From contig NZ_FMWG01000001.1 in the NCBI RefSeq assembly GCF_900102795.1, positions 124,001 through 188,000 of the forward strand: a DNA stretch of 64,000 bases, in the 5' to 3' direction. The DNA is from Epibacterium ulvae. Its GTDB lineage: Bacteria; Pseudomonadota; Alphaproteobacteria; Rhodobacterales; Rhodobacteraceae. The notes beneath the pieces were generated by a model, which did no database searches, was not told the DNA's origin, and was given only the letters and a program-made list of their open reading frames with translations. How positions within the stretch are numbered: the stretch's first letter is position 1; every line of letters starts with the position of its first letter. Shown here one piece after another: positions 1 through 9,120 of this stretch. Position numbers and translations under genes: made by a program.

Positions 1-1
1 T

Positions 2-241
2 GCGGCACGTGTTGCATCTGATATCGTTTTACTTGGGCAAAACCTTGAACCCTTGGCAGATGCGTGTCGCACTGCAGAACAGGCAACCCGCCGCATTCGT
101 GAAAACTTCCGCATGGCAACATTTTACAATGTAGTTGCGGTACCCTTGGCAGTTGCCGGACTTGCGACACCCTTAATCGCTGCCTTGGCGATGTCTTTGT
201 CATCTATTACGGTGTCTTTGAATGCCCTGCGCTTGCGTTGA
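2..241 (+). CDS. ccoI: Copper-translocating P-type ATPase CcoI/FixI, C-terminal end (partial)
   Basis: The window opens inside this gene, so only the last 79 residues are present. They read as the end of a P1B-type ATPase: the close of the soluble region (ASDIVLLGQNLEPLADA), then the typical TRRIRENFRMATFYNV stretch leading into the two last membrane helices, with MSLSSITVSLNALRLR at the C-terminus. In the CcoGHIS system this pump supplies copper to cbb3-type cytochrome oxidase during assembly. The immediate downstream neighbour is ccoS, which points to CcoI rather than a copper-detoxification CopA. Its stop overlaps an upstream ATG that is a possible alternative ccoS start. Confidence 0.85.
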   Translation, partial: AARVASDIVLLGQNLEPLADACRTAEQATRRIRENFRMATFYNVVAVPLAVAGLATPLIAALAMSLSSITVSLNALRLR

Positions 242-252
242 TGGAGTCTAAA

Positions 253-411
253 ATGACGGTGATTTCTTATCTTATTCCGATTTCACTGTTGTTGGGTGGT
301 GTTGGCCTTGCCGGGTTTCTTTATACGCTGAAAAGCCGCCAATATGACGACCCAGAAGGGGATGCACGCCGCATTTTAAACCCTGATTGGGACGATCATC
401 CAAAGCCTTGA
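253..411 (+). CDS. ccoS: cbb3-type cytochrome oxidase assembly protein CcoS
   Basis: A 52-residue protein with one N-terminal membrane helix (ISYLIPISLLLGGVGLAGFLYTL is the hydrophobic core region, about residues 4-26) followed by SRQYDDPEGDARRIL, the hallmark of CcoS. The protein is needed for maturation of cbb3 oxidase and always sits beside ccoI. An in-frame ATG at 241 would add four residues (MESK) and overlaps the ccoI stop as TGATG; I prefer the ATG at 253 because the family usually begins two or three residues before the helix. The gene ends in front of a strong hairpin terminator. Confidence 0.85.
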   Translation: MTVISYLIPISLLLGGVGLAGFLYTLKSRQYDDPEGDARRILNPDWDDHPKP

Positions 412-424
412 TGAAGAATAATTC

Positions 425-469
425 AAACACAATAAACGCCCGTGGTGGAGTGGGGCGTTTATTGTGTTT
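425..469. terminator. Bidirectional intrinsic terminator between ccoS and the D,D-carboxypeptidase gene
   Basis: A perfect 17-bp stem (425-441 with 453-469) closes an 11-base loop. The arms begin AAA and end TTT, so the hairpin has an A run before and a U run after it on both strands. It lies between two convergent genes, ccoS ending at 411 and the minus-strand gene ending at 481, and should end transcription from either side. Confidence 0.85.
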
Positions 470-480
470 AGCAGCTTTAT

Positions 481-2058
481 TTAAGAGCGAGGGCCTATCG
501 TACGGCACGTTAGGTTGCGCGCCGCGAGACGTCGGCATGCAAGCTCTGCGCGATCTTGGCTAAGTCCTTGAAAAGTCGCGTCAAACCCGCGTGGAGATTT
601 TACGACTTTGCGCAATGTCCCGCTGAGCGTGGACATTTCTGTCAGCGCTGTTTTTAACAAGACCTTCTCCGCTTTGAACCGGTTGGTATAGCGGCCTACA
701 TTGATCCCCCAATACCGCCCGCCTGAGCTTGAAAGCCGTGTGACAACAACAGGTTCAGGAGCGACCGCGGCTGTTTCTATATTGGCAGGCCGTGCAATCG
801 GACGCAGACCACCGCGATAAGGTTGTACGCGTGAAACGGTAGGCAGCGCACTGCTGACCGAGGCGACCGCTGCAATGATTTGAGCATCGTTCAGATCTTC
901 ATTGGTTGCCTGTGCAGTTTCTAGTGTCGCTTCAGTGATTGCAGCGTCAATACTGGCTTTCAGTGCGTCATCGTCTTGTTCTGGTGTCTCATCTGCGATT
1001 GCAACCACTACAGTACTTTCTGGGCGGCTCTTAGGGCGTAAGCTTTTCAAGACTGCGCCGTTCACGCGGATGGTTTTGCCTGCGCGGCCATCATGAGGTT
1101 CGCTTGAGGCAACCTGAATTCCTTTGTTGCCTTGGTATGATGGGCGTGAGGGGCGGCGTAGTTTTGCGTGTGTTGGTGCACGCCTGAACCCAAGATCTAG
1201 CAATTCCGCGACCTTTGCGTTTCGGGAAGCAGAGGATTTGCCACCAAACACGGTTGCAATAATTCTTTCATCTCCCCTCTTCGCAGAGGCTACAAGGTTA
1301 AAGCCCGCAGCATTGGTGTAGCCGGTTTTGATACCATCTGCGCCTTTATAGGATCCTAGAAGGCGGCGATTGGTGTTGGCGACCTGGCGTACTTTTGCAT
1401 CGGCAGTGCGACGCGAAAACAGATTGTAATATTCAGGATAGTCATACAGCATATGGCGACCCAGAATGGTCATGTCATGTGCTGTAGAAAGATGCCCCTT
1501 TTGCGTAAGGCCATGGGCGTTTTTGAAAGTCGTTTTTGTCATGCCCAAGGCTTTTGCAGTCCGCGTCATACGGCGTGCAAAAGCTGCTTCAGACCCTGAA
1601 ACCGCTTCTCCCAATGCTGTGGCTGCATCGTTTGCCGATTTGATTGCCGCCGCACGGATTAGATACCGCACGGCTATTTTTTGACCACTGCGCAAGCCAA
1701 GTTTTGAGGGAGGTTCCGCCGCCGCATTGCGTGAGATTTGGACCTTCGTGTCCAAAGAGAGTTCACCGTTTCGGATAGCTTCAAAGGTGATGTAAAGGGT
1801 CATCATTTTTGTCAAAGAAGCTGGATGCAGGCGCGTGTTTGCATTGCGCGAATGCAGTACTTCACCTGTGCGCCCATCCATGACCATCGCGGCGTAAGGC
1901 GCTGCCTGAACCTGTGTGGAATGACCAAGCAGCAAAAGAAATGCTACCATGACAGCAATCAATTGGAGAGGTCGTCTCACCATTCGGCGAAATAGGAATG
2001 AAATAGCCGGTATCAGACCGGGAGTCCTTGCGGACCAAACCTGCGCTTTATCTGCCAT
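481..2058 (-). CDS. D-alanyl-D-alanine carboxypeptidase (peptidase S11) with C-terminal SPOR domain
   Basis: A 525-residue periplasmic penicillin-binding protein that trims the terminal D-Ala of peptidoglycan stem peptides. The three S11 active-site motifs are all present: SLTK at 81-84, SAN at 141-143 and KTG at 244-246. An N-terminal hydrophobic segment (about 32-46) ending in HSTQVQA is the signal sequence. After the catalytic domain there is a low-complexity linker and, from about residue 445, a SPOR-like domain that would bind denuded glycan at the division septum. The start at 2058 has a GAGG eight bases upstream; the Met at residue 26 (base 1983) would place the signal peptide at the very N-terminus but has no visible ribosome site. 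The family is certain; the septal role is inferred from SPOR. Confidence 0.9.
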   Translation of the reverse strand: MADKAQVWSARTPGLIPAISFLFRRMVRRPLQLIAVMVAFLLLLGHSTQVQAAPYAAMVMDGRTGEVLHSRNANTRLHPASLTKMMTLYITFEAIRNGELSLDTKVQISRNAAAEPPSKLGLRSGQKIAVRYLIRAAAIKSANDAATALGEAVSGSEAAFARRMTRTAKALGMTKTTFKNAHGLTQKGHLSTAHDMTILGRHMLYDYPEYYNLFSRRTADAKVRQVANTNRRLLGSYKGADGIKTGYTNAAGFNLVASAKRGDERIIATVFGGKSSASRNAKVAELLDLGFRRAPTHAKLRRPSRPSYQGNKGIQVASSEPHDGRAGKTIRVNGAVLKSLRPKSRPESTVVVAIADETPEQDDDALKASIDAAITEATLETAQATNEDLNDAQIIAAVASVSSALPTVSRVQPYRGGLRPIARPANIETAAVAPEPVVVTRLSSSGGRYWGINVGRYTNRFKAEKVLLKTALTEMSTLSGTLRKVVKSPRGFDATFQGLSQDRAELACRRLAARNLTCRTIGPRS

Positions 2059-2368
2059 ATGTGCCTCGTGCCGCTGGTTTCCAGCTGACTTGTTCTGCTC
2101 ACGAGTAGGCTAACACAATGACATTTTAGAATAAACTGTCGCGATTATGATAGGTCGAAAATTGTAAAAGCCTGTTCTTCTATATTTGGTGGTGAGTCGG
2201 GCGCGTTACACTAAATGGATGTCATTTTCGCGGATAGTTAAGGTTTAGCGTGCGATTGTTCAGTATAATACGACACCGTTCACCCCGTTTTCTCTCAACG
2301 TGTGAGGCACTGAGGACACAGGTTTCGACTGATCCTTAATCGCGTTACAGTGGTGAGAGGATTGAACG
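2059..2368. other. Gene-free stretch upstream of the D,D-carboxypeptidase gene
   Basis: About 310 bases between the start of the minus-strand D,D-carboxypeptidase gene and the end of the minus-strand HAD gene. It should hold the promoter of the carboxypeptidase gene. I see no convincing hairpin terminator, RNA gene or small coding frame with a ribosome site in it. Confidence 0.5.
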
Positions 2369-3082
2369 TTATGACAAGCTGCGTATCAGGTTTTGCAATC
2401 CGCTCAGATCGGCAATTTCACGGAATCTAGGATGATCGACAGGGGCCTCGGCATGTTCGTGTTCCCAAACCAATCCATGTGGCACAAATGTTCCCCAGCC
2501 ACCTGCCTCTATGACAGGCAACACATCAGAGCGCATGGAATTGCCAACCATCATCACCGTGTTGGGGGCGACACCATGGCGTTCAAAGATTCCCGCGTAG
2601 GTTTCTGGATTTTTCTCAGAAACGATTTCAACACTATCAAAAAGATCGCCTAAGCCGGATTGCGCCAGTTTACGTTCCTGATCCAGTAAATCCCCTTTGG
2701 TGATCAGCAAAACGCGATACTCTTTCGCGACGGCTTCAACAGCATCCTGCGCATATGGTAGAAGATCGATCGCGAAAGAAAGCATCATCTGACCGGCTTC
2801 GATCAATTCTTTGATCACGCGTGCAGGGACTTGTTCGTTTGTGACCTCAATCGCGGTTTCGATCATGGAAAGGGTGAAACCTTTGACGCCATAGCCATAT
2901 CGGCCAAGATTGCGTGTTTCTGCGTCCAAAAGCAGCCGGTCAAGCTGTTCCGCGCCCATATTGGATGGGGTGTAATCCTGTAACAACTCTGCGAACCGCT
3001 GCTGTGTGATGCGGAAGAAACGCTCATTGTGCCAAAGTGTGTCATCTGCATCAAATGCGATTGTTGTGAGCTTGTTTGTCAT
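2369..3082 (-). CDS. HAD family hydrolase
   Basis: A 237-residue haloacid-dehalogenase-superfamily phosphatase. Motif I is [10 protein letters not shown] with the nucleophile Asp11 and acid/base Asp13. Motif II falls at LLITKGD, motif III lysine in VSEKNPETY, and motif IV in [18 protein letters not shown]. The cap between residues 17 and about 95 is helical, as in the phosphoglycolate phosphatase/YjjG-like group. The substrate cannot be told from sequence. The gene is divergent from clpS with only 64 bases between the starts, so the two share one promoter region. Confidence 0.8.
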   Translation of the reverse strand: MTNKLTTIAFDADDTLWHNERFFRITQQRFAELLQDYTPSNMGAEQLDRLLLDAETRNLGRYGYGVKGFTLSMIETAIEVTNEQVPARVIKELIEAGQMMLSFAIDLLPYAQDAVEAVAKEYRVLLITKGDLLDQERKLAQSGLGDLFDSVEIVSEKNPETYAGIFERHGVAPNTVMMVGNSMRSDVLPVIEAGGWGTFVPHGLVWEHEHAEAPVDHPRFREIADLSGLQNLIRSLS

Positions 3083-3146
3083 TCTTATGTCCTATGTCTC
3101 TTTTCCTGCCGCCCAGAAAGGCTATATAAGCGCCCTAGGAATTTCC

Positions 3147-3512
3147 ATGCATGATCGGATCGATTTCAAGATGACGTTTGAGCCAGTAATGATGTCGGAT
3201 CGCTCTGACGATGACAGCGATCTTGACCTGTTGACCAAAACGCGCCCCAAAACCAAGCGCCCACCGCGCTACAAGGTTTTGCTTTTGAACGATGACTACA
3301 CCCCGATGGAGTTTGTTGTCATCGTGTTGGAACGTTTCTTTGGTATGACCCATGCCCAATCTTTCGAGATCATGTTGACGGTGCATAAAAAAGGCGTCGC
3401 TGTGGTTGGTGTCTTTAGCCATGAAATCGCCGAAACCAAGGTTGCGCAAGTGATGGAATATGCACAACGGCATCAGCACCCTTTGCAGTGCACCATGGAA
3501 AAAGAAGATTGA
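3147..3512 (+). CDS. clpS: ATP-dependent Clp protease adaptor ClpS
   Basis: ClpS binds the N-terminal domain of ClpA and delivers N-degron substrates to ClpAP. The conserved core [16 protein letters not shown] (N-degron pocket) and [20 protein letters not shown] is intact, ending at [10 protein letters not shown] as in other alphaproteobacterial ClpS. I chose the ATG at 3147 (121 residues) because AGGA lies six bases upstream. ATGs at 3171, 3189 and 3192 are in frame and possible, since the first 30 residues are poorly conserved. The stretch before the core is acidic and disordered. The gene is divergent from the HAD hydrolase. Confidence 0.9.
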   Translation: MHDRIDFKMTFEPVMMSDRSDDDSDLDLLTKTRPKTKRPPRYKVLLLNDDYTPMEFVVIVLERFFGMTHAQSFEIMLTVHKKGVAVVGVFSHEIAETKVAQVMEYAQRHQHPLQCTMEKED

Positions 3513-3533
3513 TCAAATAGAAAGGGCCATTTG

Positions 3534-4520
3534 ATGTCTGTGCGCCTGTCCTTGGCCATCGAGACGGGCGGTTTCACCGTGCCGGATCAAGGTCCCATTG
3601 TTGTATTTCATCCGCGTTCTGGAAACGATTTATCTGCTTTGCCACAAGACCGTGTTGTTGTTGTGCAACCGTTTCGTCCGGATTTTGAGGCGTTTGAGGC
3701 GCAGGGTTATACTTGCGTTGCGCGCTATGAAGGCGAAGCACCAACCGCTTCGGTTGTGTTTGTAACGCGTGCCAAAGCGCTGGCGCGTGATTTGGTCGCG
3801 CAAGCTGTGGCAATGACCAAAGGTTCTGTGTTGATTGATGGCGCAAAGACCGACGGTATTGATTCGATTCTGAAAGAAATGAAGAGATACAGCACGCCAT
3901 CCTCCCCGATTTCCAAAGCACACGGAAAAGTGTTTCATGTGCCAGGTGGCGCAGAACTCTTGCAGTTGCGCCCCCCTGCGCAGGCTGAGATCGAAGGATT
4001 TATGACTGCTCCGGGGGTGTTCTCGGCGGATGGTGTTGATCCAGCTTCGGCTCTGTTGTCTGCGGCCCTGCCGACCAAATTGGGACGCCGTATTGCCGAC
4101 CTTGGGGCGGGTTGGGGATACCTTTCTGCAGAGATATTAAAGCGCTCAGATGTCAGGTCACTTCATCTTGTTGAAGCAGATTATATCGCGCTTGAGTGCG
4201 CAAAACGGAATAATTCGGATGAACGGGCGCAGTTTCATTGGGCTGATGCCCGCACATGGTCCACGCCCGAGATTTGCGATTGTGTTGTGATGAACCCGCC
4301 GTTTCATTCTGGACGTGCTGCGGAACCAGCGCTAGGGCAGGCTTTTATCGAACAGGCAGCCCGAGTGCTGGCGCCGTCTGGAGACTTGTGGATGGTTGCG
4401 AATCGTCATTTGCCCTATGAGACCACATTGGAACAGAACTTTCTGACCGTTGAAGAAGTGGCTGGAGAGTCTCGCTTTAAAGTGCTTCATGCTGCGCGAC
4501 CTAGACGCCATAAAGGTTAA
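3534..4520 (+). CDS. RsmC-like class I SAM-dependent rRNA methyltransferase
   Basis: A 328-residue protein built like RsmC/RlmG: an N-terminal degenerate methyltransferase half and a C-terminal catalytic half. The catalytic part has GVFSADGVDPASALL, the SAM-binding IADLGAGWGYLSAEIL and the NPPF motif in CVVMNPPFHSG, which marks N-methylation of an exocyclic amine. E. coli RsmC methylates G1207 of 16S rRNA; the same target is likely but RlmG-like specificity cannot be excluded. The ATG at 3534 follows AAAGGG at a normal distance. It leads a same-strand group with an SDR and hemF. Confidence 0.75.
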   Translation: MSVRLSLAIETGGFTVPDQGPIVVFHPRSGNDLSALPQDRVVVVQPFRPDFEAFEAQGYTCVARYEGEAPTASVVFVTRAKALARDLVAQAVAMTKGSVLIDGAKTDGIDSILKEMKRYSTPSSPISKAHGKVFHVPGGAELLQLRPPAQAEIEGFMTAPGVFSADGVDPASALLSAALPTKLGRRIADLGAGWGYLSAEILKRSDVRSLHLVEADYIALECAKRNNSDERAQFHWADARTWSTPEICDCVVMNPPFHSGRAAEPALGQAFIEQAARVLAPSGDLWMVANRHLPYETTLEQNFLTVEEVAGESRFKVLHAARPRRHKG

Positions 4521-4598
4521 AGCTGGTATGATTGGTTTCCCTAGTTGGCGAACCAGTCTATCTTGCTGCGAAACCTGAACACGCGCAGAGGCTTTTTT

Positions 4599-5402
4599 AT
4601 GTCGTTTTCCATTTCTGGTAAGACAGCGATTGTAACCGGTGCATCAAGCGGTATCGGCTTGGCAATTGGCAAACAGTTCGCCGATGCTGGTGCAAATGTG
4701 ATGTTTGCAGATATGCAGGAATCTGCGCTTGTGCGAGAGTTGGGGCAGCAAGTCGAGGATAGCAATATTCGTTATTTCGCTGGCGATCTGCGAGAGCGGC
4801 TTACGATTGCCAACCTCTTGTCTGCGACCATTGATGCCTTTGATGAGATCGACATTCTGGTGAATGGCGCGCGTCAGGTTGAAGCAACGGATCTGTTGGA
4901 TCCCGAAGACGATTCGCTTGATCGGATGTTGAATCAAAACTTGCTGCCGACTTTGCGTTTGTCGCAACAGGTGGCGCGCCGGATGATCAAACAAAGCGCA
5001 GATCAAGAGGGAGATGATGTTGTGGGGACAATTATCAATTTGTCTTCTATTGCGGCGCGTCGCACGCACCCGGACTTGATGGCTTACTCGGTTGCTTCGG
5101 CGGCTTTGGATCAATTGACGCGCTCTCTATCCGTTTCACTGGCGCCGCATCGTATTCGTGTGAACTCGATTGCTTTTGGTTCAGTGATGAGCGCGTCTAT
5201 GCGACAAACTTTGAAAGACAATCGCAGTTTCCGTGCAGATATCGAAGAACATACCCCATTAGGACGCATCGCTGCACCTACTGAGCTGACAGAGGCAGCC
5301 CAGTTTCTGGCATCTGACGCCTCTGGCTTTATGACCGGACAAATTATGACATTGGATGGTGGGCGCACGTTGCTAGATCCCGTCGCCGCGCCGGTGCATT
5401 GA
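4599..5402 (+). CDS. SDR-fold protein lacking the catalytic lysine
   Basis: A 267-residue short-chain dehydrogenase/reductase. The nucleotide-binding TGASSGIG is intact at 13-20 and Ser150 is in place. The active-site Tyr163 is followed by SVAS, so Ser167 (codon at 5097) stands where the catalytic Lys of YxxxK should be. The NNAG motif is also changed, to NGAR (about 89-92). The fold should still bind NAD(P), but ordinary SDR chemistry is doubtful. AGAGG lies eight bases before the ATG at 4599; a TTG at 4545 upstream is less likely. It is sandwiched between the RsmC-like gene and hemF, 15 bases before the latter. Substrate unknown. Confidence 0.75.
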   Translation: MSFSISGKTAIVTGASSGIGLAIGKQFADAGANVMFADMQESALVRELGQQVEDSNIRYFAGDLRERLTIANLLSATIDAFDEIDILVNGARQVEATDLLDPEDDSLDRMLNQNLLPTLRLSQQVARRMIKQSADQEGDDVVGTIINLSSIAARRTHPDLMAYSVASAALDQLTRSLSVSLAPHRIRVNSIAFGSVMSASMRQTLKDNRSFRADIEEHTPLGRIAAPTELTEAAQFLASDASGFMTGQIMTLDGGRTLLDPVAAPVH

Positions 5403-5417
5403 TCAGGACTTTTGACT

Positions 5418-6311
5418 ATGACTGCCGAGATGAAAACTGAAAAAGCCCGTGCTGCCGCGTGGTTTCGCACCCTTCGTGATGAGATTGTCGCTTGTTTTGA
5501 AGCGCTAGAGCAAAGCCATAGTGAAGGGCCCTTTTCGTCAGAAACAGCAGGTCAGTTTGAGGTCAGCGAAACGACACGCAGTTCAGCTGATGGGTCAGAC
5601 GCTGGTGGCGGACTGATGAGCGTGATGCGTGGTGGTCGTGTGTTTGAAAAGGTCGGTGTCAATATCTCTGAAGTGTATGGCACCCTTGGGGAACGTGCGC
5701 AAAATGCTATGGCGGCACGTAAGGGGTTACCTGGCATGAAAGAGGATCCGCGGTTTTGGGCCTCTGGTATCTCGCTCGTTGCCCATATGCGAAACCCGCA
5801 TGTTCCAGCCGTTCACATGAACACACGTATGTTCTGGACGCCGCATGCATGGTGGTTTGGGGGCGGATCTGATCTGAACCCCTGTCTTGAATATAAAGAA
5901 GATACAGCGCATTTTCATGCCACCCAAAAGACACAGCTTGATCCACATGGAAGTGAATTTTATCCGCGTTTGAAAGACTGGGCGGATGAATATTTCTATA
6001 TCCCGCACCGAAACCGGGCGCGTGGTGTTGGCGGCATCTTTATGGATGATCAGAATTCAGGTGATTGGGAGGCGGATTTTGCTCTGACGCAAGATATTGG
6101 CCGTGCCTTTTTACCTGCTTTTGCGCCACTCGTTGAAAAACGGCGTGTGCAAACTTTCGGAGAAGCTGAAAAAGACGCACAGCTCATCCATCGTGGTCTC
6201 TACGCCGAGTATAATTTGGTGTATGATCGTGGGACAAAATTTGGATTGGAAACAGGTCATGACGCCAATGCCGTCTTGATGAGTCTGCCGCCGCTTGCGA
6301 AGTGGGTTTGA
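5418..6311 (+). CDS. hemF: Oxygen-dependent coproporphyrinogen III oxidase
   Basis: HemF converts coproporphyrinogen III to protoporphyrinogen IX using O2, in the cytoplasm. The 297-residue length matches the family, and the signatures HVPAVHMNTRMFW, GGGSDLNPC and EYNLVYDRGTKFGLETG are present. The ATG at 5418 follows AGGA nine bases upstream; an in-frame TTG at 5412 is possible. Its stop is only 3 bases from the stop of the convergent Lrp-type gene, with no terminator between them. hemC and hemE are found about 20 kb away. Confidence 0.95.
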   Translation: MTAEMKTEKARAAAWFRTLRDEIVACFEALEQSHSEGPFSSETAGQFEVSETTRSSADGSDAGGGLMSVMRGGRVFEKVGVNISEVYGTLGERAQNAMAARKGLPGMKEDPRFWASGISLVAHMRNPHVPAVHMNTRMFWTPHAWWFGGGSDLNPCLEYKEDTAHFHATQKTQLDPHGSEFYPRLKDWADEYFYIPHRNRARGVGGIFMDDQNSGDWEADFALTQDIGRAFLPAFAPLVEKRRVQTFGEAEKDAQLIHRGLYAEYNLVYDRGTKFGLETGHDANAVLMSLPPLAKWV

Positions 6312-6314
6312 CGA

Positions 6315-6794
6315 TCATTCGCTGTTGATCGTAAATGCGATGTCCTGATCATGTTTAACGGTTTCCATAACCGCAAAAGAATTTGTCTGGCGTATGCCGG
6401 GAAGTTTATTTATCTTTTCGCCTAAGATTTCGCGGAAGTGGCCCATATCGCGCGTGCGAACGATCAACATGTAGTCAAATGATCCGGCAATCATCATGCA
6501 GGTCTCTACTTCTTCGATTCTAGTGACAGCTGCGTTTAATTCGTCCAAACTTGTATCAGCGGTTGCAGCCATTGATATTTGAACAATTGTCAGGTGTGAT
6601 AATCCTAATGGCTCTGGATCTACAACGGCTTTGTACTTCGTGATAAGACCGGATTTTTCCAGTCTTTTGACACGCTCGGCACAGGGGGTATTTGTTAAGT
6701 TAACACGATTGGCCAGTTCGACGACAGACAGTCGCCCGTTTTGTTGTAGTTCGGTAAGAATTTTTCGGTCGATTCGGTCTAATTCTCTCTTCAT
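6315..6794 (-). CDS. Lrp/AsnC family transcriptional regulator
   Basis: A 159-residue regulator with an N-terminal winged helix-turn-helix (DRKILTELQQNGRLSVVELANRV is the start, recognition helix around NTPCAERVKRLE) and a C-terminal RAM ligand-binding domain (AGSFDYMLIVRTRDM region). Such proteins sense amino acids and often control amino-acid uptake or catabolism. It is divergent from the universal stress protein and AGCS symporter genes, and the intergenic region carries AATTCTCT/AGAGAATT elements, so local and auto-regulation are plausible. The effector is unknown. Confidence 0.9.
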   Translation of the reverse strand: MKRELDRIDRKILTELQQNGRLSVVELANRVNLTNTPCAERVKRLEKSGLITKYKAVVDPEPLGLSHLTIVQISMAATADTSLDELNAAVTRIEEVETCMMIAGSFDYMLIVRTRDMGHFREILGEKINKLPGIRQTNSFAVMETVKHDQDIAFTINSE

Positions 6795-6878
6795 CTAGTG
6801 AAATTCCCTGCAATTCTCTATTATACCGTGAATTATATCGTAATTTTGCTCAAATTTATCGCCAATCGCTAGAGAATT
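6781..6878. promoter_or_regulatory. Repeated AATTCTCT elements, candidate Lrp-type operator region
   Basis: AATTCTCT occurs at 6781-6788 and again at 6812-6819, 31 bases (about three helical turns) apart. The inverted form AGAGAATT occurs at 6871-6878. All lie at or just upstream of the Lrp-type gene start, in an AT-rich stretch that must also hold the promoter for the divergent usp gene. Helically phased AT-rich repeats are typical of Lrp sites; the assignment to this regulator is inference. Confidence 0.4.
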
Positions 6879-6985
6879 TTACTGATATTACGCGGATGAA
6901 CGCCGCGCGCCTTGGATAAGGAAATTGGCGTTCCAATAACCAGCTGCGTTTTCGAAACTGCGCGGCATGGGATAAGGAGGAACTA

Positions 6986-7423
6986 ATGAACGCAAAACTC
7001 ATTATTGGGTTGGATGGCGAAGCGTCAGGAAGTCGCGCGCTATCTTATGGGAAAAAACTATCAAACTTGATCGGAGACTGCGCAATTGTCGTAGTTTATG
7101 TGATTGAATGGTCACCCTTTACCTTTCAGACAGCTGAAGAAAATGCACAGCGCCACAAACGCCGGGAAGAAGAGCTGAAGATTGCACAAGAGCGGATCAT
7201 CGACCCCGCGATCAAACAGCTGGCGGCTGATGGGATCACAGCCACGGGTATTGTACGCCACGGCGATGTAGCGGATACGCTGAACGCGATTGCGCTGGAA
7301 GAAGGCGCTGAACAAATCGTGGTTGCTCGTTCGTCAGAGGGCGGCATTTCACGTCGCCTATTTGGTAGTGCCACAAGCAATCTGGTCATGCATGCAAGCG
7401 TGCCTGTGACTGTTGTCGGCTAA
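6986..7423 (+). CDS. Universal stress protein (UspA family)
   Basis: A single-domain 145-residue Usp. It opens with [16 protein letters not shown] and ends with the ATP-loop-like [23 protein letters not shown] followed by VPVTVVG, close to the G-2x-G-9x-G(S/T) pattern of ATP-binding Usps. A strong AAGGAGG ribosome site precedes the ATG. It lies 20 bases upstream of the AGCS symporter gene and should be cotranscribed with it. A Usp beside a transporter suggests a regulatory or sensing role in uptake, but the role is not known. Confidence 0.9.
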   Translation: MNAKLIIGLDGEASGSRALSYGKKLSNLIGDCAIVVVYVIEWSPFTFQTAEENAQRHKRREEELKIAQERIIDPAIKQLAADGITATGIVRHGDVADTLNAIALEEGAEQIVVARSSEGGISRRLFGSATSNLVMHASVPVTVVG

Positions 7424-7443
7424 TCCGGATTGTGAGGGATACA

Positions 7444-8997
7444 ATGAATAACATGACTAAGTTTGGCCTGACATCGGCCATGACCGCTCTGGCGGCAAAT
7501 AGCGCTTTGGCGCAAGAGGCGGTGAGCCTCGATGAAAAGGTGAACGCTGCCTTTGCATCCTCTACTGGCTGGTTCGTCAGCTTTATTTTCTCGCCTTTCC
7601 CCGGCACGTCCTTCCCATGGATCGTGATGTGGTTGGTGATCGCAGCGACGATCTTTACCCTGTACTTTGGCTTTGTGCAGTTCCGTTTCTTTGGCCACGC
7701 GATTTCGCTGGTTAAAGGAGACTATTCTGATCCCAACGATAAAGGCGAGGTCAGTCACTTCCAAGCGCTCGCAACGGCTTTGTCCGGTACTGTTGGTCTG
7801 GGGAATATCGCAGGTGTGGCCGTCGCTGTTGGCATCGGTGGTCCGGGCGCGACGTTCTGGATGATCATGGCCGGTCTGATGGGCATGGCATCCAAATTTG
7901 TTGAATGTACGCTTGGCGTGAAATACCGTAACGAGCTGGCGGATGGTACCGTTTCTGGTGGCCCTATGTACTACATCAGCAAAGGTTTCGCTGAAAAAGG
8001 CCTGCCGGGCGGTAAAATCCTTGCCGTTCTGTTTGCGATCTTCTGTATTCTTGGCGCCTTTGGCGGCGGCAATATGTTCCAAGCGAACCAAGCGCATGCT
8101 CAAATTGCTGGTATTGTTGGTGACTACCCGGGTTGGATCACAGGCATCGTATTTGCGGTTGTTGTCTTTATGGTGATTGTTGGCGGTATCAAATCTATCG
8201 CAAACGTGACTGAAAAAGTCGTGCCAATTATGGGCGTCATGTATGTCGGTGCGGCATTGATCATTCTGGCTGTAAACTTTGATATGATCGGTTGGGCCTT
8301 TGGTCAGATCTTTGAAGGTGCCTTTACAGGTCTGGGCGTCGCGGGCGGCTTGGTCGGTGCGTTGATCCAAGGTTTCAAACGTGCGGCTTTCTCAAACGAA
8401 GCGGGTGTTGGATCTGCGGCGATTGCGCACTCTGCGGTGAAAACCAACGAGCCAATCACTGAAGGTTTTGTTTCTCTGCTGGAGCCACTGATTGATACCG
8501 TTGTGATCTGTACAATGACCGCGCTGGTTATCATCATCAGCCAGCAGCTGATCATTGATCAGGAAACCGGAAACTATGTTTTGAATGAAGCAGGCACCGC
8601 AATTGCGACAGTTGGTGGTGTTGGCGGCGTTGCGCTGACCTCTGCGGCCTTTGGTGCCTCGATCAGCTGGTTTCCCTATATCCTCGCGATTGCAGTGATT
8701 CTGTTTGCCTTCTCTACGATGATTTCCTGGTCCTACTATGGTCTGAAAGCTTGGACATATCTGTTTGGTGAAGGGAAAGCCTCTGAACTGGTATTCAAGA
8801 TCCTGTTCTGTATCTTCATCGTGATTGGTGCAGCGGCCAGCCTTGGTCCGGTTATCGACTTCTCAGATGCTGCGATCTTTGCAATGGCTGTTGTGAACAT
8901 CTTCGCTTTGTACTTCCTGATGGGTGTTGTCCGCGAAGAACTTGCATCCTATGCGAGCCGCCTGAAATCTGGCGAAATCGTTAAACATAAAGGCTAA
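7444..8997 (+). CDS. Alanine/glycine:cation symporter (AGCS family)
   Basis: A 517-residue multi-helix inner-membrane protein of the sodium:alanine/glycine symporter family. The family signature is clear: [19 protein letters not shown] followed by [22 protein letters not shown]. The N-terminus is unusual in having a signal-peptide-like stretch ([18 protein letters not shown]) before the first core helix. The ATG at 7444 follows GTGAGG; a GTG at 7432 would add four residues. Its partners are the Usp gene just upstream and the Lrp-type regulator, which fits amino-acid-responsive uptake. Exact substrate (Ala or Gly, Na+ or H+) is not decided by sequence. Confidence 0.92.
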   Translation: MNNMTKFGLTSAMTALAANSALAQEAVSLDEKVNAAFASSTGWFVSFIFSPFPGTSFPWIVMWLVIAATIFTLYFGFVQFRFFGHAISLVKGDYSDPNDKGEVSHFQALATALSGTVGLGNIAGVAVAVGIGGPGATFWMIMAGLMGMASKFVECTLGVKYRNELADGTVSGGPMYYISKGFAEKGLPGGKILAVLFAIFCILGAFGGGNMFQANQAHAQIAGIVGDYPGWITGIVFAVVVFMVIVGGIKSIANVTEKVVPIMGVMYVGAALIILAVNFDMIGWAFGQIFEGAFTGLGVAGGLVGALIQGFKRAAFSNEAGVGSAAIAHSAVKTNEPITEGFVSLLEPLIDTVVICTMTALVIIISQQLIIDQETGNYVLNEAGTAIATVGGVGGVALTSAAFGASISWFPYILAIAVILFAFSTMISWSYYGLKAWTYLFGEGKASELVFKILFCIFIVIGAAASLGPVIDFSDAAIFAMAVVNIFALYFLMGVVREELASYASRLKSGEIVKHKG

Positions 8998-9071
8998 AGC
9001 CTGTGTCGTGGCCGGTTTGTACCGGCCGCTTTCCACACGGTATCGCAGCACTAACTTTGGTTTGGCATATA

Positions 9072-9098
9072 AAAAAGGGGCCCTGCGGGCCCCTTTTT
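9072..9098. terminator. Bidirectional intrinsic terminator
   Basis: A perfect 12-bp stem, AAAAAGGGGCCC (9072-9083) and GGGCCCCTTTTT (9087-9098), with a 3-base loop, followed by more T residues to about 9105. It separates the end of the symporter gene from the end of the convergent sugar-ABC ATPase gene and works on both strands. Confidence 0.9.
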
Positions 9099-9120
9099 CT
9101 TTTTTCGAAGTCGTGTTTGA

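Noticed and set aside
7420-8370. A 316-codon open frame antisense to the AGCS symporter gene
   Set aside because: It lies entirely opposite well-supported genes, its product is rich in His, Arg, Asn and Asp with no recognisable domain, and it lacks a ribosome site.
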